This document shows, in pieces, positions 7,421 through 16,250 of a stretch of 54,068 nt of DNA. The notes beneath the pieces were generated by a model. That model did not search any database and was not told the DNA's origin. It saw only the letters and a program-made list of their open reading frames with translations. Within the stretch, counting starts at the first letter, position 1; each line of letters starts with the position of its first letter. The translations under genes and the position numbers were made by a program. Source of the stretch: Mycolicibacterium sp. GF69 (lineage in GTDB: Bacteria > Actinomycetota > Actinomycetes > Mycobacteriales > Mycobacteriaceae); contig NZ_QMEW01000035.1 in NCBI RefSeq assembly GCF_003284965.1, positions 1 to 54,068 on the forward strand, given 5' to 3'.

Positions 7421-8938
7421 CTACAGCTCGCCGGCCTCCACCGCTTCGCGGGTGTGTTGTGCGGTGGCGATCTGGCGTGCGGAGAAACGGATCCAGAACG
7501 CCGCGATACCGACGATCACGGCCACCCCGGCGACCCACAGCAGCGAGTAGGTGTAGCCGTGGCCGAGGGCGTCGAGTTCGGCGGGCGTCATGTCCTTCAC
7601 CGGGCCGGTGGTGCCGCCCAGGTACAACGTGCGCGAGGTCTGCACGGCCTGGACGACGACGAGCACCAGCGGACCACCGAGGTTCTGCACCATCAGCGTG
7701 ATCGACGACACCGGGCCGATCTCGCCGGGGCCGACTCCGGCGATCGCGCACAGCGGCAGGATCACCGCGATCGCCCCGATACCGAAACCGCCGACGACGA
7801 TCGGCGCGAACAGATCGGGGAAGTACGGGATGCTGCGGTCCAGGGTCGAGCCGTACAACATCGCGCCGAGCACGAACAGACCGCCGCCGAGGATCAGCCA
7901 GCGCGGCGCGACATGCGGCGCGAGCCGGGCGGCCACGGCGGTGCCCATTCCGAACGCGAGCGCGAACGGGATGAAGCAGATCCCCGCCTCGAGCGCCGAG
8001 TAGCCCAGGACGTCCTGAACCAGCAGTCCGATCATCACGGTCAGCGTCAGCAGCACCCCACCCGCGAGGAACAGCGCGATAAACGTCATCACCCGGTTGC
8101 GGTTGTCGAACACCGAGAACGGCACGATCGGGTGCTGCGCGGTGCGCTCGACGAGCAGGAAGCTGATGAAGAAGATCGCCGCCGCGACTGCCGCGCTGAT
8201 CACCAGCGGGTCGACCCAGCCGCGCGGCGGGCCCTGGGTGAAGACGAGCACCGCCGCCGAACAGCCCAGTGTGGCCAGCAACGCACCGGTGACGTCGAGT
8301 TTCAGCCGCTCGTGGTGCGTCTCGGCCAGTCGGAGAACCGCGATCGCGATGATTGCGATGCCGATCGGCACGTTGATCAAAAACGCCAGCCGCCAGGAGA
8401 CCACCGTCAGCGCGCCGCCGAGCACCAGGCCGAGCACCGAGCCGATACCCTGCATGGCCGCCGAGATCGCCAACGCGCGGTTACGCGCCTGACCGACCGC
8501 GTACGTCGTCGCGATCAGGGCGAGCCCGGTCGGAGCCGCTACCGCAGCGCCGGTGCCCTGTACCGCCCGGGCCACGATCAGCGTCGTGGGATCGGTGGCA
8601 ACGCCGCACACCAGCGAGGCGATCGTGAAGACACCGACCCCGGACAGGAACGCGCGTTTGTGGCCGATCGCGTCGCCGACTCGCCCGCCGAGCAGCAGCA
8701 GTCCGCCGAACGCCAGGACATAGGCGGTGATGACCCAACTCTTGCTTGCGTCGGTGAGGCCCAGTTCGGCCTGCATCCTGGGCAGCGCGACGATCACGAT
8801 CGTGCCGTCGAGGGTGGACATGAGTTGCATGCCGGTGATTGCGATGATCGCCGGGCCCAGAACGGACTTCGCGAGCGGCAACGCCGCGGGCGGCACGGGT
8901 CGGTCCGTCGACTCGGAGGAACCACCGACGGCAGACAT
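7421..8938 (-). CDS. EfpA-like MFS drug exporter, second tandem copy
   Basis: A 505-residue, 14-helix MFS transporter of the DHA2 (QacA/EmrB-like) family. Signature A is GGRVGDAIGHKR, with the antiporter motif around LGLVLGGALTVVSWRLAFLI. It is a clear paralogue of the adjacent EfpA, sharing SWVITAYVLAFGGL, YGSTLD, SRTLYLGGTTGPV and the overall layout, but it is diverged throughout and has a shorter N-terminal cytoplasmic tail. The ATG at 8938 was chosen because the hydrophobic core starts about 25 residues later. It follows efpA by 31 bp on the same strand, so both are probably co-transcribed. Substrate unknown. Confidence 0.88.
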   Translation of the reverse strand: MSAVGGSSESTDRPVPPAALPLAKSVLGPAIIAITGMQLMSTLDGTIVIVALPRMQAELGLTDASKSWVITAYVLAFGGLLLLGGRVGDAIGHKRAFLSGVGVFTIASLVCGVATDPTTLIVARAVQGTGAAVAAPTGLALIATTYAVGQARNRALAISAAMQGIGSVLGLVLGGALTVVSWRLAFLINVPIGIAIIAIAVLRLAETHHERLKLDVTGALLATLGCSAAVLVFTQGPPRGWVDPLVISAAVAAAIFFISFLLVERTAQHPIVPFSVFDNRNRVMTFIALFLAGGVLLTLTVMIGLLVQDVLGYSALEAGICFIPFALAFGMGTAVAARLAPHVAPRWLILGGGLFVLGAMLYGSTLDRSIPYFPDLFAPIVVGGFGIGAIAVILPLCAIAGVGPGEIGPVSSITLMVQNLGGPLVLVVVQAVQTSRTLYLGGTTGPVKDMTPAELDALGHGYTYSLLWVAGVAVIVGIAAFWIRFSARQIATAQHTREAVEAGEL

Positions 8939-8969
8939 GGAAAGCCACCCTACCGAGTGCGATTTCGGG

Positions 8970-10562
8970 CTAAAGCTCTCCGGACTCGATCGCGTCCTTG
9001 ACTTCCTGGGCATGCGCCACCTGCGAAGCCGTGTAGCCGATGAACAGCGCGGCACCGCCCACGATCACCGCTACGGCAGCCACCCACAGCAGACCGTGCG
9101 TATAGCCCTGATCGAGCGCGTGCAACTGCGCCGGGCTCATATCGCTCACCGGGCCGGTCGTACCGCCCAGATACAGCGTGCGCGAGGTGATGACGGCCTG
9201 GATCACGGCGAGCACGACGGGCCCGCCGAGGTTCTGCAGCATCAGCGCGATGGCCGAGACCGGGCCGATCTGGTCGAAGCCCACGCCGGCGATCGCCGAC
9301 AGCATCAGCGGCACCACGATCATGCCGATGCCCATGCCGCCGACGGTGATCGGCAGCACCAGGTTGGGGAAGTACGGGATGTTGGCATCCAGGGTCGAGC
9401 CGTAGAGCATCGCGCCGAGCACCAGCACCCCGCCGGCGATCACCAGCATCCGCGGCGGGAACATCTGCACCAGTTGCGACGACAACCCAAGCCCGATGCC
9501 GAGCGCGATCACGAACGGGATGAACCCAATACCGGCGCGCAGCGGGCTGTAACCCATGATGTCCTGCACGTAGAGCCCGATCAGCACGGTCAGCGTGAAC
9601 ATCACGCCACCGGCCAGGAACACCGCCGCGAACGTCGCGACCCGGTTGCGGTCCTTGAACAGGTCGAACGGCATGACGGGGTTGGCCGCAGTGCGCTCGA
9701 CGTAGAGGAACGCAAGCAGGGCCGCACACGCGGCGAGACCGGAGCCCAGCGTTATCGGCGACAGCCAGCCCTGCTCGGGACCCATCGAGAACCCGAATAC
9801 GGCGGCGGTACAGCCGAGCGTGGCCAGGATCGCACCCGCCGCGTCGAGCTTGAGCCGCTCGCGGCTGGTCTCACGCAGCGTCTTGCGAGCCAGGTGAATC
9901 ATCAACAACCCGATCGGCACGTTGATCAGGAACGCCCACCGCCATGACACCTCGGTCAGCGCCCCACCGACGATCAGACCCATCACCGAGCCGATACCGG
10001 TCATCGCCGCGAATATCGCGGTGGCCGCGTTTCGCGCCGGGCCCGTCGGGAAGGTGGTCGCGATCAGCGCCAGCGCGGTCGGCGACGCGATCGCCGCGCC
10101 GACGCCCTGCAGCAGCCGCGCGACCACCAGCGTCGTCTCGCTCCAGGCCAGGCCACACAACACCGAGGCGATGGTGAACAGCGCCACGCCCACGATGAAG
10201 GTGCGCTTACGGCCGATCGTGTCGCCCAGCCGCCCGCCGAGCAGCATCAGCCCGCCGAAGGTCAGCACATACGCGGTGATGACCCAGCTGCGGCCGGCGT
10301 CGGAAAGGCTCAGCTCGTCCTGAATCTTAGGAAGCGCGACGATCGCGACGGTGCTGTCCATGGTGGCGAGCAGCTGCATACCGCCGATCGCGATGACCGC
10401 GGCGATGAAGCGTCGCGACGGCAGCCACGCCGGGTACCGGCCGGTCCGCTCCCGTGCGGAGTGCACGTCGCTCTTCTGGGAGTCCGGCGAAAAGGCCCGA
10501 TTTGCCCCGCCCTCGGCGTCACGGCGCATGGCTGCACGCTCAGCGTCATTGAGAGCCGTCAT
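8970..10562 (-). CDS. efpA: MFS efflux pump EfpA
   Basis: A 530-residue, 14-helix MFS exporter. The N-terminus MTALNDAERA, the segment WLPSRRFIAAVIAIGGMQLL and the tail QVAHAQEVKDAIESGEL match what I recall of M. tuberculosis EfpA (Rv2846c). Signature A is GGRLGDTIGRKR. EfpA is an essential or drug-induced inner-membrane pump in mycobacteria, implicated in tolerance to isoniazid and other drugs and possibly lipid transport (literature, not sequence). The ATG at 10562 is preceded by AAGG. It lies 32 bp after cysG, with a diverged copy directly downstream; the position next to cysG and proS is the same as in M. tuberculosis. Confidence 0.95.
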   Translation of the reverse strand: MTALNDAERAAMRRDAEGGANRAFSPDSQKSDVHSARERTGRYPAWLPSRRFIAAVIAIGGMQLLATMDSTVAIVALPKIQDELSLSDAGRSWVITAYVLTFGGLMLLGGRLGDTIGRKRTFIVGVALFTIASVLCGLAWSETTLVVARLLQGVGAAIASPTALALIATTFPTGPARNAATAIFAAMTGIGSVMGLIVGGALTEVSWRWAFLINVPIGLLMIHLARKTLRETSRERLKLDAAGAILATLGCTAAVFGFSMGPEQGWLSPITLGSGLAACAALLAFLYVERTAANPVMPFDLFKDRNRVATFAAVFLAGGVMFTLTVLIGLYVQDIMGYSPLRAGIGFIPFVIALGIGLGLSSQLVQMFPPRMLVIAGGVLVLGAMLYGSTLDANIPYFPNLVLPITVGGMGIGMIVVPLMLSAIAGVGFDQIGPVSAIALMLQNLGGPVVLAVIQAVITSRTLYLGGTTGPVSDMSPAQLHALDQGYTHGLLWVAAVAVIVGGAALFIGYTASQVAHAQEVKDAIESGEL

Positions 10563-10594
10563 GCGGGTTACCTTACAGTAATCTTAAGAATCCT

Positions 10595-11800
10595 TTAACC
10601 GCCGAAAGCGGCCACCGGGCCGATCACGATGATCGCGGGAGGCCGAATCCCGTCCTCGCGGATGCGTTCAGCCACGTCCGCGAGGGTCGCGCGCAAAGTC
10701 CGTTGCGCCGCCGTCGTCCCGTGCTGGACGACAAGCACCGGCGTATCCGCAGGTCGTCCACCCTCCAGTAGGACGTTGGCGAAAAGTTCGACGCGTTCGA
10801 CCGCCATCAGCAACACAATCGTGCCCGAGAGCGCGGCCAGGGCATTCCAATTCACTAACGATTCCGGATGCCCCGGCGCGACATGCCCGCTGACCACCAC
10901 GAATTCATGCGTGACGTGGCGGTGCGTGACAGGCACGCCCGCCAGCGCCGGTACACCTATGGCGCTGGTCACACCCGGTACGACGGTGACCGGGACGCCC
11001 GCCTCGGCGCATGCGATCACCTCTTCGTACCCGCGCGCGAAGACGAACGGGTCACCGCCCTTGAGCCGCACGACGAACTTGCCGGCCCTGGCGCGGTCGA
11101 TCAGCAGGTCGTTGATCGCGTCCTGAGCCATGGCCCGGCCGTACGGGATCTTGGACGCGTCGATGACCTCGACGTGCGGCGACAACTCGGCCAGCAGTTC
11201 CTGCGGCGCGAGCCGATCGGCGACGACGACGTCGGCGTGCGCGAGCAACCGGCGGCCACGAACGGTGATCAGCTCGGGGTCACCCGGTCCGCCGCCGACG
11301 AGCGCCACCCCGCCGTGCACGACGTCGGGGGTCGCCGACATGTCCGGTGCGATGAGACCTCGCTGCATGGCCTCGTGGATCGCCGACCTGATCGCCGCCG
11401 AGCGTCTGTGCTCACCGCCGGCCAGCACGCCGACCGACAGCCCTTCGTACTCGAACGAGGCGGGCGTGACCGCAGTGCCCTCGATGGCCACGTCCGCACG
11501 CACACAGAAGACGTTGGAAGCCTCGGCCTCGGCGACGACCGCGGCGTTGACAGCCGGGTCGTCGGTCGCCGCGATCGCATACCAGGCACCCTCGAGATCA
11601 CCGGCGCGAAACTCGCGCAACAGCAGGGTGATGCCGGCCATCGCCTCGACCACCGGGGTGGCCTCCCGGGCGATCACGTGCACATCGGCGCCGTTGGCCA
11701 CCAGAAGCGGAAGCCGACGCTGCGCGACGCTGCCGCCGCCGACCACGACGACCTTCCTGCCCGTCAGGCGCAGGCCGACGAGGTAGGCGTTCTCAGTCAC
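10595..11800 (-). CDS. cysG: Siroheme/cobalamin synthesis fusion: precorrin-2 dehydrogenase + uroporphyrinogen-III C-methyltransferase
   Basis: A 401-residue two-domain enzyme. Residues 1 to about 150 form the NAD-binding precorrin-2 dehydrogenase/ferrochelatase-like part (VVVVGGGSVAQRR). From about 165 on is the SAM-dependent uroporphyrinogen-III methyltransferase, with VALVGGGPGDPELITVRG, VVRLKGGDPFVFARG and the VTVVPGVTSAIG loop. Together they make precorrin-2 and sirohydrochlorin, the branch point to siroheme and vitamin B12. The GTG start overlaps the cobB stop by 4 nt. The start lies directly beside a 33-bp tandem duplication inside the cobB 3' end that repeats the sequence carrying this gene's likely ribosome-binding site. 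Confidence 0.95.
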   Translation of the reverse strand: MTENAYLVGLRLTGRKVVVVGGGSVAQRRLPLLVANGADVHVIAREATPVVEAMAGITLLLREFRAGDLEGAWYAIAATDDPAVNAAVVAEAEASNVFCVRADVAIEGTAVTPASFEYEGLSVGVLAGGEHRRSAAIRSAIHEAMQRGLIAPDMSATPDVVHGGVALVGGGPGDPELITVRGRRLLAHADVVVADRLAPQELLAELSPHVEVIDASKIPYGRAMAQDAINDLLIDRARAGKFVVRLKGGDPFVFARGYEEVIACAEAGVPVTVVPGVTSAIGVPALAGVPVTHRHVTHEFVVVSGHVAPGHPESLVNWNALAALSGTIVLLMAVERVELFANVLLEGGRPADTPVLVVQHGTTAAQRTLRATLADVAERIREDGIRPPAIIVIGPVAAFGG

Positions 11801-13245
11801 TGAATCCCATCCTCTTCGCGCAAGCGGCTCATCGGAATCCCATCCTCTTCGCGCAAGCGGCTCATCGGCGCGAGCTTAGAGGTCGCAGCCGCGGCCACGA
11901 AGCGGCTGATCGCCTGCGGGTGTGCGGCGGGGTGAGTGTGGAGGTAGCCGGCGTGCACGGCACCGTCCACCGCGCCGTCGCGCCGTCGCTCGATGTCGCG
12001 GCCGGAAAAAATCCACGCGGGCGCATAGCTGTCGGCGAAACTGACTGCGGTGCGGTGGAACTCGTGGCCCATCATCCGGTCGCCGATCGAGTGCAACACG
12101 GAATCAGCGACCACGACCGCTTCGCGGTAGCCGAGCGTGAGGCGATCGGTGAAGGTCGCCGACCCAGACAACACGCCGCACATCGGGTGACCGTCGAGGT
12201 CGTCGACCAGGTAGGTGAGCCCCGCGCACTCGGCGTGTATCGGAGCCCCCGCCGCCGCCAATTGTCTGATCTGGGCCCTCGCGACGTCGTTGGCGGACAG
12301 TTCAGCGACGAACTCCTCGGGAAACCCGCCGGGCAACACGACGGCGCCCGTCTGCGGCGGCAGCGGATCAGAGAGCGGGTCGTACTCGACGACCTCGGCA
12401 CCGGCCGCCGCGAGCACCTCGCGGTGTTCCGCGTAGCCGAAGCTGAAGGCACGTCCCGACGCCAGCGCCACAGTGGCGCTCCCGCCGACGGGCGTCACCT
12501 CCTCGGCGTCCCACGGATCGGCCATCACCCGACTGCCGGCGAGCGCTGCGATCCCGACGAGGTCCACGTAGCGGCCGACGAGAGCGGTCATCGCCTCGAC
12601 CGCCGCACGCGCCCTCGCCCCGTGTTCGACCGCGGTGACCAAGCCCAGATGCCTTGAGGGAACCGACAATTCGTCGCTGCGCGGGATGGCCCCAAAGACC
12701 GGGATACCGGCATGCTCGCAGGCCTGCCGTAGCACCTCCTCGTGACGCGGCGAGCCCACCCGGTTAAGGATCACCCCGGCGACGTGGACCGTGGAGTCGA
12801 ACGTCGAAAAGCCATGCAGCAGTGCGGCGATGCTGTGGCTCTGTCCGCGCGCGTCGACGACCAGGACGACCGGGGCGCCCAGCAGCGTAGCCACGTGCGC
12901 GGTGGACCCGAACGCCGTGCCCGGCGACTCCTCGGCGATGCGACCGTCGAACAGCCCCATCACGCCCTCGATGACCGCGATGTCGGCGCTGGCGCTGCCG
13001 TGTCGGTACAGCGGTCCGATCAGGTGCTCGCCGGTCAGGACGGGATCGAGGTTGCGGCCGGGCCGGCGGGCGGCCAGCGCGTGGTAGCCGGGGTCGATGT
13101 AGTCGGGGCCGATCTTGAACGGAGCGACAGCCCGCCCCGCGCGCCGCAGCGCCCCCATCAAACCCGTTGCGACGGTGGTCTTTCCGCAGCCCGAGGCAGG
13201 TGCGGCGATCACGACGGCGGGCGTCGTCCTGGTCACGTCGCCCAC
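11797..13245 (-). CDS. cobB: Cobyrinic acid a,c-diamide synthase
   Basis: A 482-residue CobB/CbiA amidotransferase that converts (hydrogeno)cobyrinic acid to the a,c-diamide using glutamine and ATP. N-terminal P-loop APASGCGKTT (about 15-24), IEGVMGLFDG switch region, and a C-terminal type 1 glutaminase-like domain with HAECAGLTYL (nucleophile Cys) and LHTHPAAHP. The GTG start at 13245 fits the N-terminus; an internal GTG nine bases later is possible. The last 22 residues are two copies of MSRLREEDGI followed by P or Q, created by an exact 33-bp tandem duplication, so the tail is about 11 residues longer than one copy would give. The gene overlaps cysG by 4 nt. Confidence 0.95.
   Translation of the reverse strand: MGDVTRTTPAVVIAAPASGCGKTTVATGLMGALRRAGRAVAPFKIGPDYIDPGYHALAARRPGRNLDPVLTGEHLIGPLYRHGSASADIAVIEGVMGLFDGRIAEESPGTAFGSTAHVATLLGAPVVLVVDARGQSHSIAALLHGFSTFDSTVHVAGVILNRVGSPRHEEVLRQACEHAGIPVFGAIPRSDELSVPSRHLGLVTAVEHGARARAAVEAMTALVGRYVDLVGIAALAGSRVMADPWDAEEVTPVGGSATVALASGRAFSFGYAEHREVLAAAGAEVVEYDPLSDPLPPQTGAVVLPGGFPEEFVAELSANDVARAQIRQLAAAGAPIHAECAGLTYLVDDLDGHPMCGVLSGSATFTDRLTLGYREAVVVADSVLHSIGDRMMGHEFHRTAVSFADSYAPAWIFSGRDIERRRDGAVDGAVHAGYLHTHPAAHPQAISRFVAAAATSKLAPMSRLREEDGIPMSRLREEDGIQ
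11802..11867. repeat. Exact 33-bp tandem duplication at the cobB-cysG junction
   Basis: Two identical 33-bp units, 11802-11834 and 11835-11867. Each encodes 11 in-frame residues of CobB on the minus strand and includes GAAGAGGATG, the likely Shine-Dalgarno of cysG. Because the unit is a multiple of three, the cobB frame and the cysG overlap are preserved. Confidence 0.95.
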
Positions 13246-13251
13246 CCCGCT

Positions 13252-13315
13252 CGGCGAGCGTGCGCAAATGGCGGACTTTGCGCGGCGTGTCCTGTGCAGA
13301 CACGCACGCTCGCCG
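13252..13315. repeat. Intergenic palindromic element between cobB and cobO
   Basis: A perfect 13-bp inverted repeat, CGGCGAGCGTGCG at 13252-13264 and its complement at 13303-13315, encloses a second hairpin, GCGCAAA (13262-13268) with TTTGCGC (13277-13283). It fills most of the 79-bp gap between two co-oriented cobalamin genes. It could be an attenuator/terminator or a copy of a dispersed mycobacterial intergenic repeat. Confidence 0.6.
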
Positions 13316-13324
13316 CAACGAGAG

Positions 13325-13939
13325 TCACCACTCGATGCCCTTCTGACCCTTGCGACCGACGTCCATCGGGTGTTTGACCTTGGTCATCTCGGTGACCAGA
13401 TCCGCGGCGTCGAGCAGTGGCTGCGGCGCGTCACGCCCGGTGATGACGACGTGCTGTCTGCCGGGCCGCGAGCGGATCACCTCGACGACCTCGTCGACGT
13501 CGATCCAGCCCCACTTCAGCGGGTAGGTGAACTCGTCGAGCACATAGAAATCATGGCGGCCGTCGGCGAGTCGCCGCGCGATCTCCGCCCACCCGTCGGC
13601 CGCGGCGGCCGCGTGGTCGTCCTCGTCACCGTGTTTGCGCGACCAGGACCAGCCCGACCCCATCTTGTGCCATTGCACCGGCCCGCCCACGCCGTGCTCG
13701 TCGTGCAGCTTGCCGAGTTCGCGAAAGGCCGCTTCTTCGCCCACCTTCCACTTGGCGCTCTTGACGAACTGGAACACCGCGATGTCGAAGCCCTGGTTCC
13801 AGGCGCGCAGCGCCATCCCGAACGCCGCGGTCGACTTGCCTTTCCCCGCACCCGTGTGCACCGCGAACACCGGCGCATTGCGGCGGGCTCGTGTCGTCAA
13901 CCCGTCGTCAGGAACGGTGAGCGGCTGACCCTGAGGCAT
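13325..13939 (-). CDS. cobO: Cob(I)yrinic acid a,c-diamide adenosyltransferase
   Basis: A 204-residue CobO/BtuR-type adenosyltransferase, which attaches the 5'-deoxyadenosyl group to the corrinoid cobalt. P-loop HTGAGKGKS (28-36), then MALRAWNQGFDIAVFQFVK, the conserved WKVGEEAAF and W-rich segment, LDEFTYPLKWGW, and the closing MTKVKHPMDVGRKGQKGIEW, which is typical of the family. Length is normal. It lies 32 bp after the chelatase and 79 bp before cobB; a strong palindrome occupies the latter gap. All are likely part of one transcript with the chelatase upstream. Confidence 0.96.
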   Translation of the reverse strand: MPQGQPLTVPDDGLTTRARRNAPVFAVHTGAGKGKSTAAFGMALRAWNQGFDIAVFQFVKSAKWKVGEEAAFRELGKLHDEHGVGGPVQWHKMGSGWSWSRKHGDEDDHAAAAADGWAEIARRLADGRHDFYVLDEFTYPLKWGWIDVDEVVEVIRSRPGRQHVVITGRDAPQPLLDAADLVTEMTKVKHPMDVGRKGQKGIEW

Positions 13940-13971
13940 ACCTGCTTCCCCTACTTTCGTGTGGCGCGGGT

Positions 13972-15807
13972 TCAGGCGGCGGTGCGGACGACATCGGTGA
14001 GGCTGTCCGCCCGCAGCTGGGCCAGCCGCACCGACGGCGCGCCCAGTTGCACGGCGAGCTCGTCGGCCAACCCCAACCGCACATAAGAAGTTTCGCAGTC
14101 CACGACGACCGCGGCGGCACCTTCGGCGATCAGCCGCGCCGCGGCCCCGCGCGCTCGGCCCAGCGGGTCGGGCCCACCGGTGGCGCGCCCGTCGGTCAGC
14201 ACCACCACCAGGCTGCGTCGCGCCCGGTCGCGCGCCTTCTCCCGCACGACCAGGTCCCGTGCCGCCAGCAGTCCCTGCGCCAGCGGCGTCTTGCCGCCGG
14301 TGTCGAACCGGGCGAGGCGCCGGCTGGCGATGTGCACCGACGACGTCGGCGGTAGCAGGACCTGGGCACTCTGCTGCCGAAAGGTGATGACGGCGACCTT
14401 GTCACGGCGCTGATACGCGTCGCGCAACAGCGACAGCGTCGCGCCGCCGACCGCCGACATCCGGTCCCGCGCCGCCATCGAACCCGACGCGTCGACGACG
14501 AAGATCACGAGATTGCCTTCGCGGCCCTCTCGGACCTCGCGGCGCACATCGTCGGGCTCGAGCCGGGGGCGTCCCGGCACACGCTGACGTTCCACCGCGG
14601 CCAGCAACGTGCCGAAGACGTGCACGCCGTGACCGGAACCGTCGTCGCCGGTGGCCGAAATCGTCTTGCCGGTGCGGTTGCGTGCGCGCGAGCGGCGGCC
14701 CGGCGCTCCTTCGCCCACCCCGGGCACCACCAGCGACCGGGTGCGAAACACCGCCGACGGCGGCTGGCTGGTTCGCGTCGTGTCTCCTGAATTTCGCTGT
14801 GGCGGCACGTCATCGCGTCCGTTGGCGTCCGCCGGCGATTCGCCACCGCCGGGCGGGTCCGGATCCGGCTCGGGATTCTCGTCGACGGCCTCGTCGGCCT
14901 GCGTCATCGCATCGTCGAGCTGGCCCGGATCCAGACCGGGGTCGTCGAACGGGTCGCGACGGCGGCGGTGCGGCAGCGCGAGTTCGGCGGCCACCCGGAT
15001 GTCCTCTTCGGCGACGACGTCGGCCCCGCGCCACGCGGCATGCGCGACGGCGGTCCTGGCGACGACAAGGTCGGCGCGCATACCGTCGACGTCGAACGCC
15101 GCACACAACGCCGCTATACGCCGTAATTCGCTGTCCGGCAACGAGACCGAGCCCACACATGCGCGCGCGGCTGCGATTCTGCGCGCCAGCTCGCCGTCGG
15201 CGTCGGCGTAGCTCTGCGCGAACCCGGCAGGATCGGCCTCGTAGGCCATGCGCTGGCGGATCACCTCGACGCGCACATCGACTTCGCGGGACGCTCGCAC
15301 GTCGACGGTCAGCCCGAACCGGTCGAGCAGTTGTGGACGCAGTTCGCCCTCTTCGGGATTCATCGTGCCGATCAGGATGAAACGGGCATCATGGCTGTGT
15401 GAGACGCCGTCACGCTCGACGTGCACCCGGCCCATCGCCGCGGCGTCGAGCAGCACGTCGACCAGATGGTCGTGCAGCAGGTTGACCTCGTCGACGTAGA
15501 GCACACCCTCGTGCGCGCGGGCCAGCAATCCCGGTGAGAACGCGTGTTCACCGTCGCGCAGCACCTTCTGCAGGTCCAGCGATCCGACGACACGGTCCTC
15601 GGTGGCGCCGATCGGCAGCTCGACCAACTGACCACCTGCTTGGTCGACCGCCTCGAGCACCTTGGCCAGTCCCCGCACCGCGGTCGACTTCGCCGTACCC
15701 TTCTCGCCGCGGATCAGCACCCCGCCGATGTCCGGGCGGATCGCACACAGCAGCAGTGCCAGCCGTAGGCGGTCATGTCCGACGATCGCGCTGAAGGGGT
15801 ACGTCAC
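13972..15807 (-). CDS. ChlI/ChlD-type fused AAA+ and VWA metal chelatase subunit (Rv2850c-like)
   Basis: A 611-residue protein. The N-terminal AAA+ domain has Walker A GEKGTAKST (34-42), Walker B LYVDEV (103-108) and GTMNPEEGELRPQLLDRF sensor region. An acidic, Pro-rich linker (about 286-390) leads to a C-terminal von Willebrand A domain with the metal-site motif DASGS (439-443). This fuses the I and D subunits of magnesium chelatase. In actinobacteria without chlorophyll, such proteins are thought to partner CobN in inserting cobalt during B12 synthesis; CobN is not in the window. The GTG overlaps the upstream GNAT stop by 4 nt, and cobO follows 32 bp downstream, which supports the cobalamin role. 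Confidence 0.9.
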   Translation of the reverse strand: MTYPFSAIVGHDRLRLALLLCAIRPDIGGVLIRGEKGTAKSTAVRGLAKVLEAVDQAGGQLVELPIGATEDRVVGSLDLQKVLRDGEHAFSPGLLARAHEGVLYVDEVNLLHDHLVDVLLDAAAMGRVHVERDGVSHSHDARFILIGTMNPEEGELRPQLLDRFGLTVDVRASREVDVRVEVIRQRMAYEADPAGFAQSYADADGELARRIAAARACVGSVSLPDSELRRIAALCAAFDVDGMRADLVVARTAVAHAAWRGADVVAEEDIRVAAELALPHRRRRDPFDDPGLDPGQLDDAMTQADEAVDENPEPDPDPPGGGESPADANGRDDVPPQRNSGDTTRTSQPPSAVFRTRSLVVPGVGEGAPGRRSRARNRTGKTISATGDDGSGHGVHVFGTLLAAVERQRVPGRPRLEPDDVRREVREGREGNLVIFVVDASGSMAARDRMSAVGGATLSLLRDAYQRRDKVAVITFRQQSAQVLLPPTSSVHIASRRLARFDTGGKTPLAQGLLAARDLVVREKARDRARRSLVVVLTDGRATGGPDPLGRARGAAARLIAEGAAAVVVDCETSYVRLGLADELAVQLGAPSVRLAQLRADSLTDVVRTAA

Positions 15808-16250
15808 GGCTTCAGCATAGGGACGTGCGGAATGCCGTCCTGCACGAACTCCTCACCGTCGCGGACGAAGCCGAGGCGGCCATACATATCGGCCAGGTAC
15901 GTCTGCGAGTCGATCCGGCACGGATAGTCGCCGACCTCGGCCAGCGCGGCCTGCAGCAGCCGAGTGCTGTGTCCGTGTCCGCGTGCCTCGCGCTTGGTGC
16001 ACACCCGCCCGATCCGGAAGCCCTTCTGTCCGCCGGGATGTTCTTCCATCAGCCGCAATGTCGAAATGACCTCACCGCCGGGGTTTTCCAGCCAGAAGTG
16101 CCGCGTCTCGGCCAGCAGGTCGCGACCGTCGAGTTCGGGATAGGGAATGGCCTGTTCCACGACGAACACCTCGACCCGCAGCTTCAACAATTCGTAGAGC
16201 ATCGCGGCGTCGAGGTCGCCAGACCAGCTGCGGCGCAGCGCAACCGTCAT
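15804..16250 (-). CDS. ElaA-type GNAT acetyltransferase (Rv2851c-like)
   Basis: A 148-residue GNAT. The N-terminal part LYELLKLRVEVFVVEQAIPYPELDGRD is typical of the ElaA subfamily. The acetyl-CoA-binding segment is RIGRVCTKREARGHGHSTRLLQAAL, and the C-terminus has YGRLGFVRDGEEFVQDGIPHV. Substrate is unknown. The ATG at 16250 overlaps the mqo stop (ATGA), and its own stop overlaps the chelatase start (GTGA), so it is sandwiched by translational coupling between a respiratory enzyme and cobalamin genes. Family-level identification is firm; a role in B12 synthesis is not implied by sequence. Confidence 0.9.
   Translation of the reverse strand: MTVALRRSWSGDLDAAMLYELLKLRVEVFVVEQAIPYPELDGRDLLAETRHFWLENPGGEVISTLRLMEEHPGGQKGFRIGRVCTKREARGHGHSTRLLQAALAEVGDYPCRIDSQTYLADMYGRLGFVRDGEEFVQDGIPHVPMLKP

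Noticed and set aside
7454..9001. A 515-codon open frame on the plus strand opposite the second efpA-like gene
   Set aside because: It is an antisense shadow typical of high-GC DNA: the translation is rich in Arg, Asp, His and Gln with no domain, while the minus strand encodes a complete 14-helix transporter.
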